A stretch of 64,000 bases of DNA from contig NZ_JAAITA010000002.1 in assembly GCF_013304445.1 (NCBI RefSeq), positions 62,001-126,000 of the forward strand, read 5' to 3'. The position numbers were made by a program, and so were the translations under genes. Positions 44,346 through 53,177 of the stretch are shown in pieces. A model generated the notes under the pieces. The model was not told where the DNA came from. It did no database searches and was given only the letters and a program-made list of their open reading frames with translations. This DNA is from Blautia hansenii. GTDB lineage: Bacteria > Bacillota > Clostridia > Lachnospirales > Lachnospiraceae. Each line of letters begins with the position of its first letter. The stretch's first letter is position 1.

Positions 44346-45014
44346 CTATTCCAACAGCAGTTCATCTACTGTAACAAATTCATAACCCTGCTTTTTCAGT
44401 ATATCTGCAATCTGCAAAGCCGCATCTACAGAGGACTGAAAAATATCGTGCATTAAAATAATATCACCTTCCTGCACATCTTTCACTACCCTTTTCACAA
44501 TTTTTTCTGTATTTTCCGTTGTCCAGTCCAGAGAATCCACATTCCAGGACACCGGAATCATGGTAATTTCAAAATCCAGATTCTTTTTCCACGCGCCAAA
44601 AGGAGGACGGACAAAGGAGGTACAAATTCCCGTATTTTCATAAATTTTATTGCAGGTCAGCAGAATTTCCTCCTCTGCCTGGGATTCCGAAAGTTTTTTC
44701 AGATTTACATGGTGATAGGTGTGATTGCCAATCAGATGTCCTTCCTCCTGTATACGCTTCACAACATCCTCATTTCCCTCAATATTTTTCCCAATGAGGA
44801 AAAAGGTGGCGCGAATGTCTCTTTCCTTTAATCCGTCCAGCAGTTTTTCTGTATAAACGCTGTGAGGGCCGTCATCAAAGGTCAGCGCAATCCGGGGGTG
44901 TTCCTGATCCAAAAGCTCCCCTGCCGTCTCCCTGGCTTTTTCCATTCCATTTCCTGCATATCCCAAAACTGCCAGAAATAACAGCATGCACAGGAGTGTT
45001 ATCCACTTTTTCAT
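44346..45014 (-). CDS. Polysaccharide deacetylase (NodB family)
   Basis: A 222-residue secreted or membrane-anchored protein with an N-terminal hydrophobic segment (WITLLCMLLFLAVLGYAG). The catalytic motifs are ALTFDDGPH, GNHTYHHVN and RPPFGAW, with WNVDSLDW and ILMHD later. It removes N-acetyl groups from peptidoglycan or another surface glycan. Probably in an operon with rarA downstream, with no functional link. Confidence 0.92.
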   Translation of the reverse strand: MKKWITLLCMLLFLAVLGYAGNGMEKARETAGELLDQEHPRIALTFDDGPHSVYTEKLLDGLKERDIRATFFLIGKNIEGNEDVVKRIQEEGHLIGNHTYHHVNLKKLSESQAEEEILLTCNKIYENTGICTSFVRPPFGAWKKNLDFEITMIPVSWNVDSLDWTTENTEKIVKRVVKDVQEGDIILMHDIFQSSVDAALQIADILKKQGYEFVTVDELLLE

Positions 45015-45177
45015 ATTCTACGTTCTCTGCCTATCCTCTTTCTTCTATAATAATATATGCAGTGTTTCTTTTTATTTTCGCTGGAAATCCTTCTGCAGAC
45101 AGAATCCTGCTCTTGACAGAATCTTTCCCTCCCATTACAATATTTTTGAATCTTGACAAAAAAAGTAAGGAGCGTTT

Positions 45178-46215
45178 ATGACAAATCGAAAAACTATGAC
45201 TGTTGTCTGCTGTCTGCTGGGACTGGCGGTGCTTATAACCTTTGCCGTCTTCTACCAGAAAAAAGAAAAGCAGGCAGAACCAATATCCGCAACGGCCTTT
45301 AAACTGAATACCATTGTCACAGTAACCATTTACGATTCCAAAAATCAGAAACTGGCAGATGAAGCCGTAGCTCTGTGCGACAAATACGAAAAGATGTTCA
45401 GCCGCACGATGGAATCCAGCGAATTGTATCAGCTGAACCACGGTACTCTGCCAAAAGAGGGAAATGCCTTTGTATTAAGCGAGGAAACTGCAAAACTAAT
45501 TCAGAAAGGACTGGAATACGGAAAAGTTTCTGACGGAGCTTTTGACATTGCCATAGAACCCGTATCCTCTCTCTGGGATTTTACTTCCGGAAAAAAGGAC
45601 ATCCCTTCTCAGGAAGACATCTCAAAGGCCCTGCCTCTGGTCAATTACAAAGATGTGCAGCTTGACGGAAATCTGCTGACCTTTGCCAAAGAAGGCATGG
45701 GACTGGATTTGGGCGCCATTGCCAAGGGCTATATTGCAGACCGCATCAAAGATTATCTTCTGGAACAGGGCGTAAAAAGCGCCACCATCAACCTGGGCGG
45801 CAACGTTCTCTGTGTAGGAGAAAAGCCAGAGGGCACCCCATTTAAAATCGGTATCCAGAAGCCCTTTGCAGACCGCAGCGAAACCATTGCAGTTATGAAT
45901 ATTTCAGATAAATCTGTGGTATCCTCCGGAATTTATGAACGATATTTTGAAAAGGACGGGAAAATTTACCACCATATTTTAAATCCTGCTACGGGGTATC
46001 CCTATGACAACCATCTGGTGTCCGTCACCATTATTTCCGATAAATCCGTGGATGGGGACGGACTGAGCACCTCCTGCTTTGCACTGGGACTGGACAAAGG
46101 CATGGAACTCATCAATAGCCTGCCGGATGTACAAGCCGTGTTTATCACAGATGATTATGAATTGCATTACAGCGACGGATTTGAAGAAGAAATTTCTATG
46201 GCCGATGTAAAATAG
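45178..46215 (+). CDS. apbE: FAD:protein FMN transferase
   Basis: Attaches FMN covalently to Thr or Ser of extracytoplasmic flavoproteins such as RnfG and RnfD. The 345 residues have an N-terminal membrane anchor (TMTVVCCLLGLAVLITFAVF), then GLDLGAIAKGYIADR, the FAD-binding NLGGNVLCVG and ILNPATGYPYDN. AAGGAG precedes the start. It converges on the Rnf-like cluster across a shared terminator, and the RnfG- and RnfD-like proteins there are its likely substrates. Confidence 0.94.
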   Translation: MTNRKTMTVVCCLLGLAVLITFAVFYQKKEKQAEPISATAFKLNTIVTVTIYDSKNQKLADEAVALCDKYEKMFSRTMESSELYQLNHGTLPKEGNAFVLSEETAKLIQKGLEYGKVSDGAFDIAIEPVSSLWDFTSGKKDIPSQEDISKALPLVNYKDVQLDGNLLTFAKEGMGLDLGAIAKGYIADRIKDYLLEQGVKSATINLGGNVLCVGEKPEGTPFKIGIQKPFADRSETIAVMNISDKSVVSSGIYERYFEKDGKIYHHILNPATGYPYDNHLVSVTIISDKSVDGDGLSTSCFALGLDKGMELINSLPDVQAVFITDDYELHYSDGFEEEISMADVK

Positions 46216-46234
46216 AAAAATAACAGCATAACTC

Positions 46235-46287
46235 AAAAGAAAGAAGTGCACAGGTGATTTTCCGGCCTGCAGCACTTCTTTCTTTTC
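46235..46287. terminator. Bidirectional terminator between apbE and the Rnf-like cluster
   Basis: AAAAGAAAGAAGTGC-ACAGG pairs with CCTGC-AGCACTTCTTTCTTTT, with A- and T-rich ends in both directions. Confidence 0.8.
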
Positions 46288-47055
46288 TCAATAAATACTA
46301 AGTATCATATAAATAAATCCCATGGAAAGCATTTCCACCGGAAGGCCCCGGAAGGCTTTCCATGTATTGGCAAATTTCAGTGTTTTCTGTACAGACCAGA
46401 ACAACACCACGGGTACGGCTGCCGTCCAGATAAGACCTGCCACCTGTCCAAAACTCTCCATGTCAAAGGGACGCATAAAGAGAGCCAGCGGAATGACCAG
46501 CCAAAGGGTTCTCGTATCTGTGTGGTTCTTCTTCAGCACACTGTTCGCGCAAGCCAGGGAAATTCCCGCTGTGAGGAATCCGAAAATAACGTCCTGGAAA
46601 ATACCAGACTGAAATTCTGCTTTCATAATCAAATTGCCAAAGATTTCGCCTGTCCCGAAAAATTCTCTGCCAATGGCAAACAGTATCCAGAATCCCCAGC
46701 AGACTGCAGATTCCCACAGCAGTTCTCCATACTCTGCATCTATATTCTCTGAGATTACATGCTTTGCCGCAAACAGTCCCAGAATCAGGGTCATAAGCCA
46801 GGTTCCCCATTCCATTTCCAGACCAAGAGCTGAAAAGCCCAGCAAAAAGGCGCTGGAGCTAATCGCTGCTGTCCCCACGCACACGCAGCCCATGAGGCTC
46901 CAGCGGGGAATCCGGGATTCCAGCAGGTTTTTCAGCACTTCTGCAAACACAACTGCCAGAATCACCAGAATACCCGCCGCAAACGCTTCCTTCATGCCGG
47001 CAGAAAACAGTACCATACCCAGGGCAAAGGCTTCCGCCGGATATTTTATTTTCAT
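46288..47055 (-). CDS. Divergent RnfA/RnfE-like membrane subunit
   Basis: A 255-residue integral membrane protein with about seven hydrophobic segments. GREFFGTGEIFG resembles the LREIIGxGTLFG region of RnfE, and its position at the end of an rnfC-D-G set supports membership of the Rnf-Nqr family. The GxCP and NC cysteines that hold the intramembrane iron in RnfA/RnfE are not visible; its four cysteines lie elsewhere. The ATG at 47055 has GGAGGAC upstream. The role as an electron-path subunit is therefore uncertain. Confidence 0.65.
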   Translation of the reverse strand: MKIKYPAEAFALGMVLFSAGMKEAFAAGILVILAVVFAEVLKNLLESRIPRWSLMGCVCVGTAAISSSAFLLGFSALGLEMEWGTWLMTLILGLFAAKHVISENIDAEYGELLWESAVCWGFWILFAIGREFFGTGEIFGNLIMKAEFQSGIFQDVIFGFLTAGISLACANSVLKKNHTDTRTLWLVIPLALFMRPFDMESFGQVAGLIWTAAVPVVLFWSVQKTLKFANTWKAFRGLPVEMLSMGFIYMILSIY

Positions 47056-47075
47056 CAAATCCTGTCCTCCACTTT

Positions 47076-47987
47076 CTATTTTACTGACTGCAGAAACTCA
47101 TAAGCAGCATTGATACCTTCCACTGCTGCAGTAGAGGAAATGGTTGCTCCTGCTACTGCATCTACCTGTGTGCCGTTCTGTGGTTCCTGTGTCTCAGTTT
47201 CTTCGCCTGCTGCCTGATTCAAGCACTGCTCTGCCAGGTTTACAAAGCCGCCTACTGCAATGCTGACACCAGATACTGCGTCTGTCTTTCCCTGCTCATT
47301 CACATTTAAAAAGCTAAGGGACTGCTTTTCAATAAGGGCTGCAGACAGCGCTTCTGCCTGTTCTTTCCAGGTAAGGCCGTCCTCTGTCATCACATATTCG
47401 CCGTTTTCGGAAAGCACACTCTTCTTACTGCCATCCGCTCCTACAGATTCCCAGTTTACAGCTGTGATTTTTCCGTCTTTTACCGTCATGGTTACCTGGT
47501 CTGTAAATCCGTTATTATCCGGGCCATCTGCTTTTGCCTCATAATCTCCATCGGCCAATGTCCTATCTTCCAGAGAAATCTCCTCTTTTTCCTCCAGACT
47601 CATGCCAGGGAGATATACCGGGGCTTCTGCACCTTCAAACTGTGACAGAAATTCTGATTCGGCAATTTTGGCACCCAGACCCTCTGTTTCTTTTTGCTCG
47701 GTCACTTCCACCTTTGTAATTTTCTTTCCTGCTTTATCAAAGGAAACGTTTAGGAAAATATCTCCGCCGTATCCCTTTGTCTTTACAGATACCAGATAGC
47801 CGTCTTCTGTTTTAGAGGCGCTTTCAATGCCTTCTGCACCCTTGGTATCCAGTTCTTCCGTAACTTTTGCTTCTGCGCTCTCGCCTTCGGTGTCCTGTGC
47901 CAGAGCCTTGGAGCCCAGAATCACACCAAAAGAAAGGGCGGTCACAACTGCCAGTGCCAGAATTCCTCTTACATTTTTATTTTTCAT
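47076..47987 (-). CDS. rnfG: RnfG-like protein with two FMN-binding regions
   Basis: A 303-residue protein with an N-terminal signal-anchor (residues 8-30). The first FMN_bind region reads VKTKGYGGDIFLNVSF then ETEGLGAKIAESEFLSQF, as in RnfG. A second FMN_bind-like region (about 145-260) ends TDAVSGVS (Ser242). The typical RnfG terminus, VDAVAGATISSTAAVEGINA (Thr282), comes last. So the second region seems inserted within the first, giving two candidate sites for ApbE flavinylation. The ATG at 47987 has GGAGGA upstream. Confidence 0.85.
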   Translation of the reverse strand: MKNKNVRGILALAVVTALSFGVILGSKALAQDTEGESAEAKVTEELDTKGAEGIESASKTEDGYLVSVKTKGYGGDIFLNVSFDKAGKKITKVEVTEQKETEGLGAKIAESEFLSQFEGAEAPVYLPGMSLEEKEEISLEDRTLADGDYEAKADGPDNNGFTDQVTMTVKDGKITAVNWESVGADGSKKSVLSENGEYVMTEDGLTWKEQAEALSAALIEKQSLSFLNVNEQGKTDAVSGVSIAVGGFVNLAEQCLNQAAGEETETQEPQNGTQVDAVAGATISSTAAVEGINAAYEFLQSVK

Positions 47988-48000
47988 CTCTTTTCCTCCG

Positions 48001-48948
48001 TTAAGCCTTAATTTTCCTGATGCCGTATACATGTTTTTTATAGAGCAGGGACAACATTCCCGCCATACAGTTTGCTGTTAAAATACCGAAACAGATACCT
48101 TCCGGGTACACACTGAAAATTCGTATGGCAGCCGTAATCACACCGGCTGTGGCTGCATAAAGCAGTTTTCCCCTTCTGGATACAAATACATAATCTGTCA
48201 GCATATAGCAGCCGCCCATAATCAGCCCGCCGCCAAAGAGATTCAGCAAAATATCTCCTGTAAAAAGACCTTCCGGTCCAAATATAAAAGTCAGTACCGT
48301 TACGGTAGCAATATAAGTAAAGGCCGCTTCTGCATTCACCACGCCCTTATAGCACAGATAGCCGAAGCCCACCAGAAGCAGCAGCTTGCTGGTTTCGCCC
48401 ATAGCGCCTGGCATTTCTCCCAGAAACATCTGTAAATAACTGTATTCCGGGGTATTTCCCCCTTTTACACTGCCCAGTATGGTTGCCGCGGAAACTGCGT
48501 CCACAGAAACGGTTTTGGGCACCACATACTGCATGACTGCCTGGGGCCATGCCACCATAACCAGCAGTCTTCCCATAAGCGCCGGATTTACGAAGTTATT
48601 CCCCAGTCCGCCAAACATCTGCTTCACCAGCAGAATACTGAAAACATCTGCTGCAACCAACACCCATAGCGGTACGGTTACAGGCATATTAAATACCAGC
48701 AAAAGTCCCGTTACCACAGCACTGAAATCTCCCGCTGTCACTGGTTTTTTCGCCAGTTTCTGCCAGATATACTCGGTCAATACACAGACCGCCACGGAAA
48801 GCCCCGCCAGATACAGCGCGCGGATTCCGAAATAGTAAATTGCTCCTAAAAGCACAGGTACCAAAGAAATGGCTACATCCATCATGACTGCTCTGGTGGT
48901 TCTCTGTGTCCGGATGTGAGGTCCGTTTATCACTCTTGCTTCACTCAT
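48001..48948 (-). CDS. rnfD: RnfD-like membrane flavoprotein
   Basis: A 315-residue polytopic membrane protein. The conserved family segment is GGLGNNFVNPALMGR. The flavinylation site region reads DAVSAATILGS (Thr156) where RnfD usually has SGAT. YMLTDYVFVSRRGKLLYAA matches the family C-terminal region. The ATG at 48948 (MSEARVINGP) overlaps the rnfC stop codon as ATGA. It would carry covalent FMN in the Rnf electron path. Confidence 0.93.
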   Translation of the reverse strand: MSEARVINGPHIRTQRTTRAVMMDVAISLVPVLLGAIYYFGIRALYLAGLSVAVCVLTEYIWQKLAKKPVTAGDFSAVVTGLLLVFNMPVTVPLWVLVAADVFSILLVKQMFGGLGNNFVNPALMGRLLVMVAWPQAVMQYVVPKTVSVDAVSAATILGSVKGGNTPEYSYLQMFLGEMPGAMGETSKLLLLVGFGYLCYKGVVNAEAAFTYIATVTVLTFIFGPEGLFTGDILLNLFGGGLIMGGCYMLTDYVFVSRRGKLLYAATAGVITAAIRIFSVYPEGICFGILTANCMAGMLSLLYKKHVYGIRKIKA

Positions 48949-50324
48949 GCTTTCTGCACCGCCCTTTCTCTCATTCTCTGTTTCACCATATCTCTTGCCA
49001 TTCTGGTACTGACAGAAAGTTCCCTTTTTGCCGGGCAGGTATAAGAACAGCAGCCGCAGGCAATACACTCACTGGCATACAGACTTTCACACAAGTCATA
49101 GTCCTCTTCACGGAAGGCAAAATCAATGGCATAGGGAGTCAGACCCGCCGGACACACGTTTTCACAACCGCCACAGCGCATACAGGGCGATTCCTCCTGC
49201 CGGCTGTCCGGCAGCACCAGAATACCGGAGGTATTCTTTGTCACATAAAAAAGTTCCTCTTCTTCCGTCCAGTCCGATGCCACGCAGGGTCCTGTCATAG
49301 GGCCTCCGGCAATGATTCTGTTTTTCTCTGCGGTCACACCGCCGCAAAGAGTCAGCAGTTCTTTTGCAGAAGTACCTACAGGCACCAAATAGTTTCCCGG
49401 CTCTTTCACACATCCGGTAACGGTGACAATTCTCTGAATCAGCGGCATCCCTCCCAGTATCATATCGGCAGCGGCCTTCGCTGTTCCCACATTGGAAACA
49501 ATCACGCCCACATCTGCCGGCAGTCCGCCCTGGGGTACTTCTCGTCCCAGGACCGCCTGTATGAGCTGACGCTCACCACCCTGGGGATATTTTGCCGGAA
49601 GTTCTCTGATTTCCAGTTTTTGGGTTTCCTCTATCTTTCCGCTCTGTTTTGCAGCTTCTAAAATTCTGCGAAGACTGCGGATGGCCTCCGGCTTATTATC
49701 TTCAATGCAAAGATACGCCTTCCTGGCTCCTGAAGCCTTTAAAAGCAGACAGATACCATTTAAAATTCCATATCCCTGCTCCAACATCAATCGGTAATCA
49801 CAGGTCAGAAAAGGTTCGCACTCTGCACCGTTTATCAAAAGACTGTCAATGGATTTATCCGTTTCATATTTTTTATGAGTTGGAAATCCCGCGCCTCCCA
49901 TACCGGTAAGACCGCCATCCCGAATTCCTGCCAAAATCATCTCTTGGGAATAGGATTCCAGGCTCACCATTTCTGTCTCATACTTTTGAGCCTCTCTCCC
50001 CTTTTCTCCTTCATTTTTTATTATGCAGCTCAAAACCATGCGGTTTTGCTGACGCACTTCTTTCACGTCCAATACCTCTCCGCTGACGCTTGCGTGAAGA
50101 GGTGCTGCCATAAATGCCTCCGGCTTTCCAATCTGACTTCCTTTGAGAACTTTATCCCCTGGCTTTACCAGCAGAGAGCATTTGCCTCCAAAGGACTGTT
50201 CTGTCAGAATGGTTACTGTCTCAGGCCAGTATTCACGGACAGGCAGATTCATGGTCATGGCTTTGTCATAACCGTCTGTGGGGTGGATTCCTCCGGGGAA
50301 TCCGCTTTTCTTCTTTTTCCACAT
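48945..50324 (-). CDS. rnfC: RnfC-like NADH/flavin and Fe-S subunit
   Basis: A 459-residue peripheral subunit. The N-terminal domain starts GFPGGIHPTDGYDKA and has a biotinyl-lipoyl-like region (APLHASVSGEVLDV). The flavin/NADH domain contains GMGGAGFPTHKK and INGAECEPFLTCDYRLM. Two 4Fe-4S motifs follow, CMRCGGCENVCPAG and CIACGCCSYTCPAK. The ATG at 50324 has GGAGGA nine bases upstream. First gene of the rnfCDG cluster. Confidence 0.94.
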   Translation of the reverse strand: MWKKKKSGFPGGIHPTDGYDKAMTMNLPVREYWPETVTILTEQSFGGKCSLLVKPGDKVLKGSQIGKPEAFMAAPLHASVSGEVLDVKEVRQQNRMVLSCIIKNEGEKGREAQKYETEMVSLESYSQEMILAGIRDGGLTGMGGAGFPTHKKYETDKSIDSLLINGAECEPFLTCDYRLMLEQGYGILNGICLLLKASGARKAYLCIEDNKPEAIRSLRRILEAAKQSGKIEETQKLEIRELPAKYPQGGERQLIQAVLGREVPQGGLPADVGVIVSNVGTAKAAADMILGGMPLIQRIVTVTGCVKEPGNYLVPVGTSAKELLTLCGGVTAEKNRIIAGGPMTGPCVASDWTEEEELFYVTKNTSGILVLPDSRQEESPCMRCGGCENVCPAGLTPYAIDFAFREEDYDLCESLYASECIACGCCSYTCPAKRELSVSTRMARDMVKQRMRERAVQKA

Positions 50325-50378
50325 GTTCTGTCTTCCTCCAGTCACTTTCATTTGTTAAATAATTGACATGCCATCCTA

Positions 50379-50406
50379 AGATAACATATCGGAGAGATTT
50401 TGGCAA
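50379..50406 (-). promoter_or_regulatory. Possible promoter of the Rnf-like cluster
   Basis: TTGCCA (50406-50401), 16 bases, TTATCT (50384-50379) on the minus strand, 55 bases upstream of the rnfC start. Confidence 0.4.
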
Positions 50407-50423
50407 GATTATTTTTTATCCAT

Positions 50424-51578
50424 TTATTGTATATTCTTCTTATTTATGGTAATTCCTGCTCTTAAAATGCGAAACAGACGTTCTGCGGCATCTGCATACA
50501 GCATTTCTGCCTGTTTCAAAGCTTCTTCAAGACACATAGGACTGTTTTGCGTTGTCATAATACTGTCAATTCCACAATCATAAACTGCCTTTGCACCTTC
50601 TCCCATGGCTCCCGCAAGTGCAAGCACCGGGATTCCCTTTTTCTTCCCACAGGTTCCTATTCCATCCAGCACCTTTCCGCAGACAGACTGGCCGTCAATT
50701 CTGCCCTCTCCGGTAATAATCAAATCCGCATCCCCAATCATAGTTTCAAAATCCACCATCTCCAATACCGTCTGAATTCCTGACTGCAGTCTGGCATTGC
50801 AGAAAGCCAGAAGGGCAGCACCCATACCTCCTGCTGCACCGGCACCCGGAATTTCAGAAACTTTACGGCCGCAAAGCACTTCTATTTTTTCAGCATAGTG
50901 TACCATTCCTCTTTCCAAAATCTCCAAATCCCTGTCTGACGCGCCTTTCTGCGGCCCAAAAACATAGGTTGCACCCTGGATTCCCAAAAGAGGGTTCGTC
51001 ACGTCACACATGACACAAAAGGAAGCATTTCGCATTTCAGACAGGATACCGCTGCAATCTATTTTTTCTATGTTTCCCAGCGTCTCTCCAACGGGTATAA
51101 ACCTTTCTCCGTCTTTGCTGTAAAACTCTACTCCCAGAGCAGCCAGCATACCTGCTCCACCGTCATTTGTCGCACTTCCGCCAATGGAAACCGTGATTTT
51201 CCGGTATCCCGCTTCCAGAGCATTGCGGATAAGCTCCCCCGTACCATAGGAAGTCGTCTTTCCTGCATTTCCGGATTTATAGGGAATCAGGGTAATGCCT
51301 GAGGCCTGCGCCATTTCAATGAAGACCCTGTCTTCGTCCAAAATCAGATATTCCGCCTCTACAGCTGCCCCTAACGGCCCTGTTACCCGGCATTTTTTCA
51401 GTTTTCCTCCTGCCGTATTCCATATTGCCCTCATAGTGCCTTCTCCTCCGTCTGCTATGGGAACTCCTACGGTTTCTGCTTCCGGAAAAATTTCTTGTGC
51501 CTTTTGTTTTAAAATACCAATCTGCTGTTCTGATGACAAAGTTCCCTTAAAGGAATCGGGTGCAAATACAAATTTCAT
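50424..51578 (-). CDS. Glycerate kinase (GlxK/GarK family)
   Basis: Phosphorylates D-glycerate with ATP. At 384 residues it is normal length. It begins MKFVFAPDSFKGTLSSEQ and has the family motifs ADGGEGTMRA, TTSYGTGELIRNAL, SIGGSATNDGGAGMLAALG and ITGEGRIDGQS. GGAAAA precedes the start. Monocistronic on the minus strand; no glycerate-producing genes are adjacent. Confidence 0.94.
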   Translation of the reverse strand: MKFVFAPDSFKGTLSSEQQIGILKQKAQEIFPEAETVGVPIADGGEGTMRAIWNTAGGKLKKCRVTGPLGAAVEAEYLILDEDRVFIEMAQASGITLIPYKSGNAGKTTSYGTGELIRNALEAGYRKITVSIGGSATNDGGAGMLAALGVEFYSKDGERFIPVGETLGNIEKIDCSGILSEMRNASFCVMCDVTNPLLGIQGATYVFGPQKGASDRDLEILERGMVHYAEKIEVLCGRKVSEIPGAGAAGGMGAALLAFCNARLQSGIQTVLEMVDFETMIGDADLIITGEGRIDGQSVCGKVLDGIGTCGKKKGIPVLALAGAMGEGAKAVYDCGIDSIMTTQNSPMCLEEALKQAEMLYADAAERLFRILRAGITINKKNIQ

Positions 51579-51669
51579 GATGTGTTTTCCTTTCTACTTG
51601 TTTTTCTCTTTTAAAGGTGTAATAATACTTTTGTTCTATCATATTACTATTTTAACAGGGGAATCAACT

Positions 51670-52491
51670 ATGAAAAACAAAGGTCTATTTTTTACCCCTA
51701 TTTTGCTTTCTGTTCTATTTTCTTTCACCTAGTTATTTTTGACCAAAATGGCCAGTTGCTTCAGGAATATCCAGATGTGAAAGTCAACTGGCTCTATCCT
51801 CTGGAAAACTCCAATTTCATAATTGCCGGAAACTTTAACAAAGAAATCTGTTCCTTTTCTCTGGATAAAGACGGAAATCTGTCGGAATACCAGACCCTCT
51901 TTACCAGTGAAAACCTTATGATTGACCCTACCATTATCCAGAAACGCCGATTCCAATGCAGCAAATGGAACTTACACGGTACATACTTATACTTCAAAAG
52001 ATTTAAAAAACTGGGAATATCATTCTGACATTCTTACCTGTCAAAACAATTTAGAGGACGGGGACATTTTGTATGAAAATGGCATTTTATACTATGTGTT
52101 TGAAAAAGAAATGTACGATAAAGGTCCGTCTTCCTTAAATGTGATTTCATCTGCGGATGGCGGTTTCACCTGGTCTGGGGAAAAAGAGATTCTGCCTGCT
52201 GATGCCGACCACGAACCAGCAGCCTGTCTGCCTGATAAATCCAGTTATACCTTATATTACAGCAGCGACAGTCAGAATCCCGGTAAAAGCTATGCCAGTG
52301 CTTCTGTGTATAAAATAAAACTGGACCGTGAATTTACTCCTTCTGCTTCCGCAGTCCCTATAGATTTGCAGGAAAAACAAGGAATTTTACTCTATGATGT
52401 ATCCATAAAAAATAAGGAATCCTACTTTTTATATTCCCAAAATTATTTAACGGACAATCGCTTAATATTAAAATCTATAAGTTCCTCTTGA
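51670..52491 (+). pseudogene. Decayed gene for a secreted Asp-box (sialidase-like) protein
   Basis: An ATG at 51670 begins a signal-peptide-like sequence (MKNKGLFFTPILLSVLFSFT) that stops at 51730. The reading then continues in another frame (VIFDQNGQLLQEYPDVKVNW to DPTIIQ), and from about 51940 returns to the first frame (ADSNAANGTYTVHTYTSKD) until 52491. Two frameshifts and probably a deletion after the signal peptide have inactivated it. SSADGGFTW is an Asp-box motif of beta-propeller sialidases and relatives, and SKDLKNWEYHSD is also typical of such propellers. The parent protein cannot be named more closely. Confidence 0.75.
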
Positions 52492-52511
52492 CTCTTCCCT
52501 GTAACAGAAAA

Positions 52512-52538
52512 ACCCCCGTAAACAAGCCATTTACGGGG
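52512..52538 (-). terminator. Terminator of the infC-rpmI-rplT operon
   Basis: CCCCCGTAAA pairs with TTTACGGGGG around a seven-base loop. On the minus strand the stem is followed by TTTTT, 13 bases beyond the rplT stop codon. Confidence 0.9.
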
Positions 52539-52550
52539 GTAAAAATTTCA

Positions 52551-52907
52551 TTAAGCTAATTTGGATTTAGCAAGTTCTGCTAAAGAAGCAAATCCCTGAG
52601 CATCGTTGATAGCCATATCAGCTAATACTTTTCTGTTCAGGTCAACATTCGCTAATTTTAATCCGTACATAAATTTGCTGTAGGATAATCCGTTCATTCT
52701 TGCAGCAGCGTTGATACGAGCAATCCATAACTGTCTGAACTGACGTTTTCTCTGTTTTCTGCCTGCGTAAGAACTTGTTAAAGCTCTCATAACAGACTGT
52801 TTTGCTACTCTGTACTGTTTGGAACGGGCTCCTCTGTAACCTTTAGCCAGTTTTAATACTCTATTGTGTTTTTTCTTAGCGTTTAATCCGCCTTTAATTC
52901 TTGCCAT
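52551..52907 (-). CDS. rplT: 50S ribosomal protein L20
   Basis: A 118-residue 23S rRNA-binding protein, basic at the N-terminus ([18 protein letters not shown]), with the family segment [20 protein letters not shown]. Third gene of infC-rpmI-rplT. In Bacillus L20 also binds the infC leader to repress the operon. Confidence 0.97.
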   Translation of the reverse strand: MARIKGGLNAKKKHNRVLKLAKGYRGARSKQYRVAKQSVMRALTSSYAGRKQRKRQFRQLWIARINAAARMNGLSYSKFMYGLKLANVDLNRKVLADMAINDAQGFASLAELAKSKLA

Positions 52908-52949
52908 TCTTAATTTCCTCCTATATTAAACATACTTACACACAAACGA

Positions 52950-53147
52950 TTAGATGTAAGGTAAGATTTTCTTCATGTTCTTTACATTAGTTGCATCTGT
53001 GATAGCTGCTTTTCTGAGATTTCTTTTTCTCTTCTGAGATTTCTTTGTTAAGATATGGCTCTTATAAGCTTTATTTCTTTTTAATTTTCCTGTACCTGTT
53101 GATTTGAAGCGCTTTGCGGCTGCTTTCGTTGTTTTCATTTTTGGCAT
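52950..53147 (-). CDS. rpmI: 50S ribosomal protein L35
   Basis: A 65-residue basic protein starting [20 protein letters not shown], the canonical L35 sequence. It lies between infC and rplT with AAGGAGG upstream. Confidence 0.97.
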   Translation of the reverse strand: MPKMKTTKAAAKRFKSTGTGKLKRNKAYKSHILTKKSQKRKRNLRKAAITDATNVKNMKKILPYI

Positions 53148-53177
53148 GTTTATGTCCTCCTTAAACTCTTTTTCTTA

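Noticed and set aside
51922-52491. Separate 189-residue gene with TTG start
   Set aside because: No ribosome binding site; it continues the reading of the upstream fragment after a frameshift, so it is part of the pseudogene.
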